NCBI GenBank assembly: GCA_025642075.2
Contig: JAODUO010000114.1
Location: 887,001 to 951,000 of the forward strand
Direction of reading: 5' to 3'
Source: Ridgeia piscesae
Lineage: Eukaryota > Annelida > Polychaeta > Sabellida > Siboglinidae
Length of the DNA: 64,000 nt
Part shown: piece after piece, positions 23,201 to 35,200 of the stretch
Numbering within the stretch: position 1 is the stretch's first letter
Layout: each line of letters starts with the position of its first letter
Program-made: the position numbers and the translations under genes
Notes under the pieces: model-generated
What the model was told of the DNA's origin: nothing
The model's input: only the letters and a program-made list of their open reading frames with translations
The model's database searches: none

Positions 23201-26200
23201 CTTCCATAGATGGCAGCCCTGTCCGTTCGAGTATGTCATGAAGGCATGCAGCTTTTTCACCTGTCGTCTGTAAACTGTCCAGGCCTCGGCTCCATATAGG
23301 AGGGTGGACAGCACGATTGCACTGTATATCTTGCCTTTAACCCGCATGGACACATGGTGGTTGTTCCAGAGTCTCTGGCATAGTCGGCCGAAAGATGCAC
23401 TAGCCTTGGCCATCCTCCTCTGTATTTCATCGTCAATGCATCCATTACTTGATATAGTGCTTCTGAGGTAGGTGAATTCCAGAACAGAGTTCAGCTTGTT
23501 TCCATCAACCATGATATCCTCCTCTCGGGTTCTTGTAGAGTTGGGTTGGTACAGCACCTCGGTCTTCTTGATGTTAATCTTCAGGTCAAACTTCTTTGAC
23601 GCATCGGAGAAAGCATCCACTATTTTCTGCATCTCTTCAGCAGAGTGGGCAACCAGTGCACTGTCATCTGTGAAAAGCAGCTCTCTCATCAGTATCCGAG
23701 TAGTCTTGGTCTTCGCTCTGAAGTGTGTGACATTGAATAGGCCAGTGCTCTGTCTGGACTGTATGTAGACGCCATCCCCCATGTCTCGGAAAGCCTCGTC
23801 GAGCATTGCTGTTAGGAAGATGGAGAAGAGCGTGGGGGCCAGTATACAACCTTGCTTGTAGTGTTCACTGAATGATTCAGAGACTTCCCCTCCACCACTA
23901 ACATTTGCCATCATTCCGGTGTGTAGAGCCTCGATCATTGTTGTGAACTTCTCTGGGCAGCCTGACTTCCTCAGTAGCTGCCATAGCCCGGTCCTCCCAA
24001 CTGTAGCGAACGCCTTACTGAAGTCGACAAATACCATGTACAGTGGTCGGTCCTGCACAATGCATTTTTCTTGTAGCTGTCGGAGACAAAATATCATATC
24101 CACGGTGCTCCGGTTTCCTCTGAAGCCACATTGTTTCTCCGGAATTACCTCTGGTGTTATGTGGGTAGATAGTCTGTTGAGGATGATCCAGGCGAAGATC
24201 TTGCCTGCTATGGAAAGAAGAGAGATTTCTCTATAGTTCCCACAGTCTGTTCGATCACCTTTCTTGTCGATGGTTAGTTGGTTATAATGCTGGCATCCTT
24301 CCATGCTTGTGGTACAAAACCCACCTCTCAGGCATTGGTGATTAGTTGGTGCAGTCAGCTGAACAGATTGTCTGCTCCGTGGTTCCATACTTCTGCAGGA
24401 ATTCCATCTTCTCCAGGTGCTTTGCCATCTTTCAGGCCGGCGATTGCTCTAGCCATCACATCCATGGTTGGAATCTCATCGAGGCTTGTCTTGATAATGC
24501 ACTGCGGGATGTTGTCCAGAACTTCGTGATTTATGTCGCCAGGGACTTTGAGTAGTTTCTGAAAGTGTTCACTCCATCTTGCCACAACTCTCTTGCTCTC
24601 AGAGAAGGTCTCCATTCCATCTGTTGATTTCAGATGAACAGGTCCCTTCTTCTTGGGTCCCCTCAATTCCTTCAGTCCATTGTAGAAGCCCTTCATGTCG
24701 TTTCTGTCAGCAGCTCTCTGCAGCTCCACTGCCTTCCTTTCCCACCAGACTGACTTCAGTGCACGGGTGAGTTTTTGTAGCAGTCTGCAGGCATCTTTGT
24801 ATGCTGCAGTGGTGGATCTAGTGCTCCTGGTTTGCAACACTCTCTGGTGGGCTTGGTCTTCTGCTCATAAGAGTCTGTAGCTCCGGGTCATTGGGGTTGA
24901 ACCAGGCGTGGTGTTTTCTGTCTGGCGTGCCAAGATATTTTTTGGCTGTGTTGTATACGACCTGCTGCAGAGCAGCCCATTGCTCGTCTGGTGTTGAGCT
25001 TTCCTTCTCCTCCCAGTGGGCGAGAGCATTGTCCATCCCCTACTCAAAACTCTCCCTGTGGCTGATGGTGCAGTGTTGAGCTTGGTCGGCTTACTTGCCT
25101 GTTTTGCTTTTGTCTAAACTGTACTAAATACTACCGTAAAGGAAAAGGACTTAAGGTTAACTATTAATGCTGATATGAAGGTATCAGAGCAGTGTGGAAT
25201 TACAGCAGTGAAGGGAAACACAATTCTTGGATTAATTAGGCGAAATATATATAATGTACAAGGAAACAGAACCACTTTACAAAACAATAGTTACGCTTCG
25301 TTTAGAATATGGTATACAAGCATGGAGGTCAAATCGCAAGAATGATATTGATATGCTAGAAAGAGTACAAAGGAGAGTAACCAAAATGATACCAAAACTC
25401 AGATTGAGAGATCAGATACTGTTTAAAATATTGAATGGGTATAAAAATATTGACAGAAATATTTTGTTCTTGGTTAAGGGAGAGAAGAACCAGGACATGG
25501 AGTTACACTAACAAAGAAGCAGTGTAGACTTGACATTAGAAAATTCTAATTTTCATAAAGAAACACTGAGTCTTTTGAGATAATATTTCACCACACACTT
25601 AGATAAGAGATTTTAAATGCTGCTAAGATGAGTTATTTTAAGGGGTCCACAACCGTTCAATGTTGTGATCATTACAGTATAGAATCACAACTAAAATCAG
25701 TTAATTCAGAGAATAAATTTGGTGGACACTCCTGCTTTATAGTGCTACGTGCCCTGGCCCTAACAATGCCAGTTCTGACATCAAACACTGCCCAATTGGC
25801 CTACCCACCTCTTTCATCATGAAGCGGTAATCGATGATGGGGGACACGGAGACGACATGCCATTTGAGGGTGTACTGGTCACTGTACTTGCCTGTCCTCT
25901 TACTTACGATGGCCAGACTGTGAGGAAGGGCTGAAAGTAAGCACACATATTGTCACAAATGCCTAAATTGTTCAATATTTTCCAAATGACAAACAGACAA
26001 TATTGCATTCTACTGGTGTCGGAACAAAGTCATCGTTCTGTTATCCTCCCTGTTACTGGGTCCTTTGTACCTGTTGCGATAGAAATAAATATAATTATTG
26101 AGTAACAGTTTTATAAATTCTTAGAAGTTGTAACTCAAATGAAAATATTCTTAAAAACAACAAAATACACATTCTCATTCACACCTAAATGCAGTCACTA

Positions 26201-29200
26201 TTAAAACAGAACTGCACAACAATAAATGGAAACAAGAAGTTCTAACTATTAAAGGGTCTACGAAGAGTGGCTTAACAAATGCACACACTATAATAATATT
26301 TATTTTATATAATACATATAGATGGTTTTTTTACAAATTTAAATAATAAATCAATAAAACAAGATAAGACTGTTGTGTAAACATCATAAAAGAATTACAG
26401 TGGTACTTTAAGTAATGTTTTTTTCAGTTTACTTTATAAGAATATTAATAAATTAGAATAAAAATGTTTCTGCAGCCATTCAGTCAGTGTAAGCCATACT
26501 AAACAGGCATGTTCTAAAGCTGAGCTAAGTCAATTATAAGTTCCAGGAGCTTTTAAATCACAGCACACGTACCTGACAAAACAACGTCCTCAAACGCTGT
26601 GCCCCGGTCGTTGCCACCATCACAGCGATACTCCCCCAGGTCCATCGGCTGCAGATTACTGATTTCTAGAGTCTCGCGGTTGCCGTCCTTGGCAGGCAAC
26701 TTGCCCATATGAATGTTCTGTCGCTGGTCAAAGTCGATATCAGTGCCATTGTGTGTCCAGATGACGTTGACCGGAGGGTTCGCATCGAAGATGCACTCAA
26801 TTGACACTTTGTGGCCAGGACCAGTGTAGATGGTTGATTGTTCGACATGCACCGTCGGGGGATCTGAAAGTTGGGAACTTTGTGGAACAGTACCTCAAAG
26901 TTGTGTCTTCTTTGTATATAATTTATTTGCATGGGAATCTGGTACATTGCAATGATGGTATCTAGCAGACCTAAAATAAAATCACAAAAGTTTGGCTTCT
27001 AAAACTATGCGGTTACTAAGTCATGTATGCATTTGGACACCTAAAATTAGTAAAAATTATGTCTGAAAATGTATTGTACAAAAGAATAATTTTTGTACAT
27101 TTTTAAGGTGTCCACAACATCCATCGCCTAAATATATTAATGTCATTATGATGCCCTTAACGTAGTTGTATTTAGGAGACCACACAAAGAAAGGTGATCT
27201 TCAACATTTTGTGCACACATTTAATCACTGTCATGTAGGTGGTGCCACCATTGCATCCACATTTCCACATAATTCCACCAGACAGCGCCACCAATAAATC
27301 ATCGTCTTGGCACCAGTGCTCAGTTAACATGTTTGTATGTATTTTTGAACAGACAAAAGTGTGTGACAGAAACTGTGAACTATGTTTGAACCATTATCGA
27401 TTGTTAACTTCAGCAGTGGCAATGTGTGAACTAAACTGAGTGTTGGTGTCTAAGAGGACTTTGAAAAATAATCTGAGTGCAATGACACAAAGATAACGGA
27501 AAGGGAATTAAAACATTTATTGCTTGAATCAATATTATAATACATGCTGCTATATAGCACAAAGCCAAAAAAAATATAAAAAAAATCAATGAATTAGAAA
27601 TTTTACATTTTGTGCTATGCCTATGAACTTTTTCGAATATGCATGTTTTTACCGCGCTCTCTGGATGCACAGTTGCGATGTCAGACAGGACACATACTGT
27701 CATCAGAGCATGTTTACAAGGATAACTTTTGGGTCGCAACCAGTGTCAAAATTAATTATTGTGCGATACAAAAACTGGTCATCATAGAGAACATATGTGT
27801 ATTTTGATTCCGCACAAATTAATCAAATTTTGTTGAAAAATTGAAGCCAGATGTGGAGGTCTGTCTTAGCTTTGAGATCGCTGTCGTTGTCAGCTTGTTT
27901 TCAAAGTAACTGTATCAATTGCAGCCCCGTGACATAATCCACATCAGGACACATACATTACAAACAGTATGTATTTAACATCAGAAATAAACATTGTGTA
28001 ATCCATAAAAAATCATTAGTATGCTGATATGTGAAGGAGGAGTTGTATATTTAACATAACACTTTAAATCCAGGAGTAAAATTCCAATTGTTATCATTGT
28101 TCAATTGGTTGAAGTGTTTGCATTAAAGGGTATGTAGCATCAAAGACATTTTTTTGGGGAATATGTCCAGTCCTTGTAGTTGTTCCCCAATCTACCAATA
28201 TAATTTGCCATAGCATCTGTTATCTAATTGAAAATAGATAAATTAAATCAAAAATCGCAACTTTCCACGGAAATCCCCGAGGTCGCTCCGGAAACACCCG
28301 ATATACCCTGTGACGTAGAACATTCCGTTAATCCACAAAGCCATCCACATGTCGCCGTTAATCCACCATGATGTCCGATCTGTCTGAACCTTCGGACGAT
28401 TGCACTATTCAATCTGACGAGGAACAGTCACAAGGAGAGTTCGTCACCCACACTGGTGTACAGTGTTATCAGTATGAGCTCAAGAAGAAATATTCTGACG
28501 GAAATGAGCCGAAATCGTCGGCGACTGCTAGCGGCAGCGGGCTTGTTGATCAACGCAACCGAGTTGAAAACACGGTTTGGTTAGTTCAGTTATACACATC
28601 TGTTCTATTCTAAGCGTCTTTAAAATGGTTAACAAAGATCATTCATATATCTAGCATATAATGATCACTCTTTGTGTTGTAAATACGTGACAGAAAAGAA
28701 CTGTTTACCGGGCGATAATAAGTTACCGTAGCGGCGACTCGCAACTTGACAGCTACTGAGCTAGGGCTAGGCTACCGCGTATAGCTTTCGGATTAAAGTC
28801 AGCGATTGACAGATGTGATGTAATAGTTTTTTGTTCTGTTGTCATCATGTTGTGGTGTTTTAATCAGATTGGCATAACTATGATTAAACCTATTGATATA
28901 AACGTTCAAAATTAAAATCCGAGACGACCTTCACATGTAACACAAATTTATGACAGCATCCAGGATTGCCTAAATTCATGGGTGCTGGATGTTGCTTACT
29001 TGCAGTATCGCCACCAGTATAACATTTTATTTGCCTAGCTTAACCATTAGTAACATGAAATAGTCATGATATAGATATGATACATAACCCTAATCTAAAT
29101 AACACAGTACATGTTGCAAGAAATGTTACACATTAACATTTTATTGACAGTAACATTTATTTTTTCAGAATCTACCTGCATACAGTAAAATAGACAACTG

Positions 29201-32200
29201 GTCAGATGGTGCTGGGGTGTAGTTGGGCATGACAACAGGCTTCCACTGCCCTCGTGTGTGATCAACAAGATTAAGGAAAACATCCTTAGCCCAGACGGAG
29301 AATACACTGGATTTAAATGGCCAACATAGAAATCTACTTTGTGACTTGTATCATAAAATAATCTTAGAGCCAGTAATATTTTCCATATTGACCATTTGTT
29401 GTTTGCCATGTTTAGTACAATATTAAATGTGACAGGTTTGTTTCCCATTATCCTTTTGTGTATATAATGGATGGACTTAGTCAAGATCTGAATAGTATAC
29501 CCGTAGGTTGTAGAATGGGCATATCTAAAATTAATCACATCATGCTATGTTCATCGTCTGCAAAAGGTCTTTGTGCACTGTTGAAAATGTATGAGAACTA
29601 TGGTGATGATTATGATACAAGTGTAATACTAAGAAAAGTGCAATATTAGTATTTGAATGAAATATGTTGAAAAACAGTGTTAGTCAAAAAAAATTGTTTA
29701 ACAGTGTTTATATACCAATTGTTAATCAATATCTTGGTCATATCATGCGTAATAATACGAAAGATGAGTATACATATGGGTGTGCGTGTGTACACAGACA
29801 GTGTAGACTGGTTCAGTAGTGTGTTGTGAAAAGGGTAGTGTTGTGTTTCACCACATACTGTAGATCACTATATACAAGACATTTATGGTGCAAACACACA
29901 ATCTATTAATAAGTTGTATGTCACTTATAACATCTTTCGAATGATACGTCACAAGCCCAAGTGGCTATTTCAAGCATTTTTTTACCAGGCACCCATATGT
30001 TAATTGCAAATAGATATAATTTAAATTTCATTAAATAAAAATAATGTTTTTTGAAAAAGGGAAAAACTTTATTATTAGTGCAAGCAGTGTTTGTTACCAG
30101 ACATGCCCCATATGTTAATTTGCAAATATGTATATAATTTCATTTTCATTCAATGATAAATAATGTGTTTCTATGACTTCTATAATGCACACTCTTGTAT
30201 GTATATGGATTGTTTATTTCTGTAATAAAGTCATTCATTCATAGATAGCTGGTCAGATGGTGCTACGGTATTGTTGAGCTTGGCAACAGGCTTCCACTGC
30301 CCTCGTGTTGTCAACAAGATCAGGAAAACATTCCCTAGCCCAGACGGACAATATACTGGATTTAAATAGCCAACATAGAAATCTACTTTGTGATTTATAT
30401 CATAAAATAAATCGTAGAGCCATTAATAATATTTTCCATAATGACCATTTTGTTGTTTGTCACGTTTAGCATAATATTATATTTGACAGGTTTGTTTATT
30501 ACTGCACACTTTCTATTTATTTTATTTTAAAAAACCTTATACGTATGCATAACAAATCATAGGATCAATGAACTGATTTTTGAATATTGTACAATAAAAA
30601 CATAATGCAACATGATCTGCTGAGACTGTCGATGCCTAGGCTAGTCACAGCCGATGCCTAGCCCTAGCCTAGGGCCTAGGCTTGGTCTACTGGCTGAAAC
30701 GGCTGGTGTGTTGTTCTACTGGCTCATCTTTGTCAGGATGGAAGAAGGCAGCAACCATTACTTTTGACTGTTCTTCACGGAGCTGTCTGGTCCCTTATTA
30801 ATTAAAAATGAGTAACTTAATTATCCTGAAATGCACTTCGCATACGACGGCTTGTGAATTGCGAGTGGCATGAAGTCGGTCCACTTCACGGCAAATCACG
30901 CTCACAAAGCGTACCCACTGACTTCAGAGACCTTCTTTCTGAAATTCGTGCAGCGCATGTCCACTTTTTTGTATTATCACAGTTGTAGACAATACATCGT
31001 TTAACCATCGTTAAATTCGCGAGATCGATCACACTTGAAACGAAGCTGTTGGGTGATAATAGAAAGTGTTGCCATGCAAATTTCCCATACGCGAATGGGT
31101 TCTAGGTGTGACGTCAGCGACACCGGTGCTGCCGTTCTCAAAATAGTTCGCGGTGAAAATGTGCATCAGAATGTGGAGTGTTCTAAGAATATTTCTGATA
31201 AATTGATTGGGTTCAAAATTATTTTACCATTGCTTGTATCATTTTCATACTATATTCTATACATGTAATAAAAAAAATTAAACATTTTTTTGCCAATACA
31301 TACCCTTTAACTTTAACAATCGGAAGGACAACGGTTCAAACCCAACACAAAACCATTGATATTTTCTGTCACTTTTTGTTTAACCTTTCACAAATTAAAT
31401 CATTAAGCAATGATTTAGACTACTGCTTGTATTTAATTTTTGTAGTAATTATTTATGCGCAACAAAAATAAAAACATGTTAATTGTATTATAACAATGAT
31501 GTATGTATTTCTAAATTTCATTCATCAAGACAAATCTCAATTTGTTTTCATATGTAGTAACAATAATTAAAATTTTGAAATATTCATCATTGTTATATAC
31601 TATTATCATATTTTCATTTTCGTTGTGAATAAATAATTACTACAACAATAAAAACACTATTAGTACATAATTCATTGATTTAAAATGAATCTGTGTAATT
31701 ACTATTTAGTGAAAATATCATAAACAAAAGTGTATACAAATATTAATGGTTTCATGTCAGGTTTGAACCGGTGTCCTTCCGATTATAAAAGCAAATGCAC
31801 CTAACAAACAGGTTTACCAACTGAGCTACGGGGACAAGTGGGATTCTGGTACTGGATTTAAAGTGTTACGTTAATTTTACAACTCCTCCTTCATACATAA
31901 GCATACTAGTGATGTTAATGGATTATATAACATTTTTGTCTCAAGAGCCAAAGGCAGCAGCGAACCTGACACTCAGTCAGGCCTGCTTGAAACCTCTGTC
32001 CTGACTTAACTTTTGTAACAAAATTTGATTCGTGGGAAATTGTAAGACGACGATTTGTTCACTGTGGTGACTAGTATTACATCAGAATATCGCACACTGA
32101 TTTATTATGATGCTCATTTTGGCACAAAAACTATCCTTGTAAACATGTTCTGAATATGTAGAAAGGAACCGCCTCATGTCAGTATGTGTCGTCTATGACG

Positions 32201-35200
32201 CCATAATAACACGTCATTGCCCTGCAAATTAACTTTCAGCTTTCTGCGGGGATCGCTATGCTGATGGGTTTAAAACTGAATTTATGTATTTTTATTTATT
32301 TTTTGAATGTTGTCAAATTTTACATACAGATTTAATCTTTACGTATACATGACAAACACATTTTAGGTAATGCTTATTTCTATTCCATTTAAAGACAATC
32401 TCTAGTGTTATGTTTAATTACGTTATTTATTAAACCAAAAAATTATTATATACAAACATCTTTGAGTAGTATTATATTAGGTTTATTTAAATCGTCACCA
32501 GGCATAATATTAACTCTGCAATTAATGTATGCCCTAGCATTAATTTACAAGGTTCTTGAGATAGGAACATTCAATTAACTGTGAGATACAATTACACATG
32601 CTGTTTGTGTCAATATTGTTGACATTCCTCACTGCCCCAAGACAACCATGTAGTTCTGCGGTGTGAATGTTAATTGCTGACCCAGTAAATTACTTGCAAA
32701 TTATAAAATGTTATGCTCAAAGACAATTCTTTTGACCAACCAAACAAATGTAAGTCTTTCATAAAATATTCTTCAGATACAAACCCACACACGAACAATA
32801 CATAAACCCATTAAGGAGGCAGCTATAAGTAGTTTGAGATGTCACATGACACGGGGGGACTGGAAGGTCTACGTACAGTTGACTTTGATGCGGATGGTTC
32901 TGGAGACAGGGGAACCGGCACCATTGCTTGCGGTGCACGTGTAGACGCCAGCATCCTCCTTCTGGATGTTGTTGAGGACAAATCGACCTCCCTCAACATC
33001 CATCATGTCATCTTCCATCCCACCCTGCAACAACATCACAATCACATCCTGCAACAACTTCTCCATCCCACCCTGCAACAACATCACAATCACATCCTGC
33101 AACAACTTCTCCATACCACCCTGCAACATCACCGTCAGATCCTGCAACAATTTCTTCACCCCACCCTGCAACAACATCACCATCACATCCTGTAACAACT
33201 TCTCCATGCCACCCTGCAACATCACCATCACATCCTGCAACAATTTCTCCACCCCACCCTGCAACAACATCACCATCACATCCTGCAACAACTTCTCCAT
33301 GCCACCCTGCAACAACATCCCTATCACATCCTGCAACAACATCACCATCACATCCTGCAACAACTTCTCCATCACACCATGCAAAAACACCACCATACAT
33401 AATACCCATTCAACAACATATCCATCAAACCATGCAACAACAACACCACACATAATACCCATTCAACAACATATCCATCAAACCATGCAACAACAACACC
33501 ACACATAATACCCATTCAACAACATATCCACACCTTGCAACAACACCACCACACATAATACCCATTCAACAACATATCCATCAAACCATGCAACAACACC
33601 ACCACACATAATACCCATTCAACAACATATCCATCACACCATGCAACAACACCACCACACATAATACCCATTCAACAACATATCCATCACACCTTGCAAC
33701 AACACCACCACACATAATACCCATTCAACAACATATCCATCAAACCATGCAACAACACCACCACACATAATACCCATTCAACAACATATCCATCAAACCA
33801 TGCAACAACACCACCACACATAATACCCATTCAACAACATATCCATCACACCATGCAACAACACCACACATAATACCCATTCAACAACATATCCATCACA
33901 CCTTGCAACAACACCACCACACATAATACCCATTCAACAACATATCCATCACACCATGCAACAACATCACCACACATAATACCCATTCAACAACATATCC
34001 ATCAAACCATGCAACAACACCACCACACATAATACCCATTCAACAACATATGCATCAAACCATGCAACAACACCACCACACATAATACCCATTCAACAAC
34101 ATATCAATCACACCTTGCAACAACACCACCACACATAATACCCATTCAACAACATATCCATCAAACCATGCAACACCACCACACATAATACCCATTCAAC
34201 AACATATCCATCACACTATGCAACAACTTCCATCAAACTATCGCATCCTCCTCCATCATGCACTGCAACAACACCATTATCCTTTCAACAACATGTCTAT
34301 CACACAATGCGACAATATGTGACGTGTTCTAACAAAATGAGTCGTATGTCAAAAAGTAAAATAAGTTGAGTTAGTCACACCATTGGAAAGAAGATAATTA
34401 TATTAAGCTTTCCAACAGTGTAAAAATTATGGACCTATCACGCACACAGCCAATGGTATTGGACGCTGAACATGCCTGGGGTAGAAAGTTTCAAACGAAG
34501 AAAAACACACTTGAAGTTCGCAGTCACGTAAGCACAGTAAGCCTTAGTAAGCACACGGTCAAGTACATTGTCAATCCAAAATCGGCCGTTTTGCTTCTAT
34601 TACTCCATGTAATGCTTTCAAAATAAACTCCCAAGTCATATTCATTATCAAAGATAATATATCATGCTGTTTACTGAAATTATTACAAAATAATCAGAGT
34701 ATTTAGTAATGTTTTCTAGCAGTGACCCAATCGATCACGCTTGTTTATAGTTCGCACTGCGCCTGCATGCACAGCTCTAAGCCAATCAGGGGCTCGCAAC
34801 CAGCCCGCCCCACGTCCAGTGACATTTGTTTACAGATAGGTCTCTCGCAAAAGTGGAGCTATTGGCTAAAGTTGACGTCAGTGGGATTCCTGCTATAAGA
34901 ATCCGAAAGAGGGCTTTCAGGGCTTTCACGTAGTACCAAATACGTTGAGGAAACCCCAAAGAATGCGAGGCTATAAAAAGGCTATAAAATGAAGAATACA
35001 TTGGTGACAATAAGTCAAAATCATCGGAAATCATCATTGCATGTTTATGCGGTGTTTTCTCGAAATCCAGTTCGCTGACATGACTCATTATGTTAGAACA
35101 CGTCACATATCATCCGTACCACTCTGCACCAACAACATCCTCCATCACACCTCACAACAACATATCCCACCATCACACCCTTCAACAACATCTTCCATCA

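Larger units (their letters stand above)
20557..25808 (-). other. Intron 6
   Basis: 5252 bases. It holds a pogo/Tigger-like element (20739-22024), a 44-bp array (22091-22582), a sense-oriented LINE fragment (22916-25085) and an antisense LINE fragment (25100-25650). Confidence 0.75.
28127..31306. mobile_element. Putative DNA transposon, TTAA target, P2X7-ballast-like cargo
   Basis: The element begins AGGGTATGTA at 28127 and ends TACATACCCT at 31306, a perfect 10-bp terminal inverted repeat, with looser pairing further in. It is flanked by TTAA on both sides (28123-28126 and 31307-31310). The flanks rejoin into a sequence that matches the other, uninterrupted palindrome arm, which confirms the insertion. 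The interior holds plus-strand coding fragments related to the P2X7 C-terminal (ballast) domain family. No transposase was recognised, so it is either non-autonomous or the fragments belong to an unfamiliar element. TTAA duplication is typical of piggyBac-like elements, but the end sequence is not the usual CCC start. Confidence 0.75.
27660..32205. repeat. Long imperfect palindrome (arms about 650-700 bp)
   Basis: Reverse-complemented, 31560-32205 matches the left side 27660-28126 continued at 31307-31540. Landmarks that pair are GACACATACTG (27690 with 32180), CATGTTTACAAGGATA (27709 with 32145), AATCAAATTTTGTTG (27820 with 32025), TAGTATGC and GAAGGAGGAGTTGTA (28020-28050 with 31885-31910), CACTTTAAATCCAG, TGTAGTAATTATTTAT, and ATAACAATGATG near the centre at about 31540. 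The left arm is split by a 3.18-kb TTAA-flanked element. Divergence of the arms shows it is old. Confidence 0.85.
26864..32876 (-). other. Intron 4
   Basis: 6013 bases. It is dominated by the long imperfect palindrome 27660-32205 and the TTAA-flanked element nested in its left arm. Outside these (26864-27659 and 32206-32876) the sequence is AT-rich, and no exon is seen. Confidence 0.75.

Noticed and set aside
29095..29538. 147-codon minus-strand frame
   Set aside because: It is antisense to the ballast-like last exon, whose conserved blocks are clear on the plus strand.
31757..31835. Functional tRNA gene
   Set aside because: A- and B-boxes are present but the acceptor and T stems do not pair, and a partner copy sits in the other palindrome arm.
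32966..33508. Plus-strand 180-codon and 118-codon frames and a second minus-strand frame over the 48-bp array
   Set aside because: They are products of a G-poor, stop-poor tandem repeat; only the minus frame that continues exon 4 has meaning.
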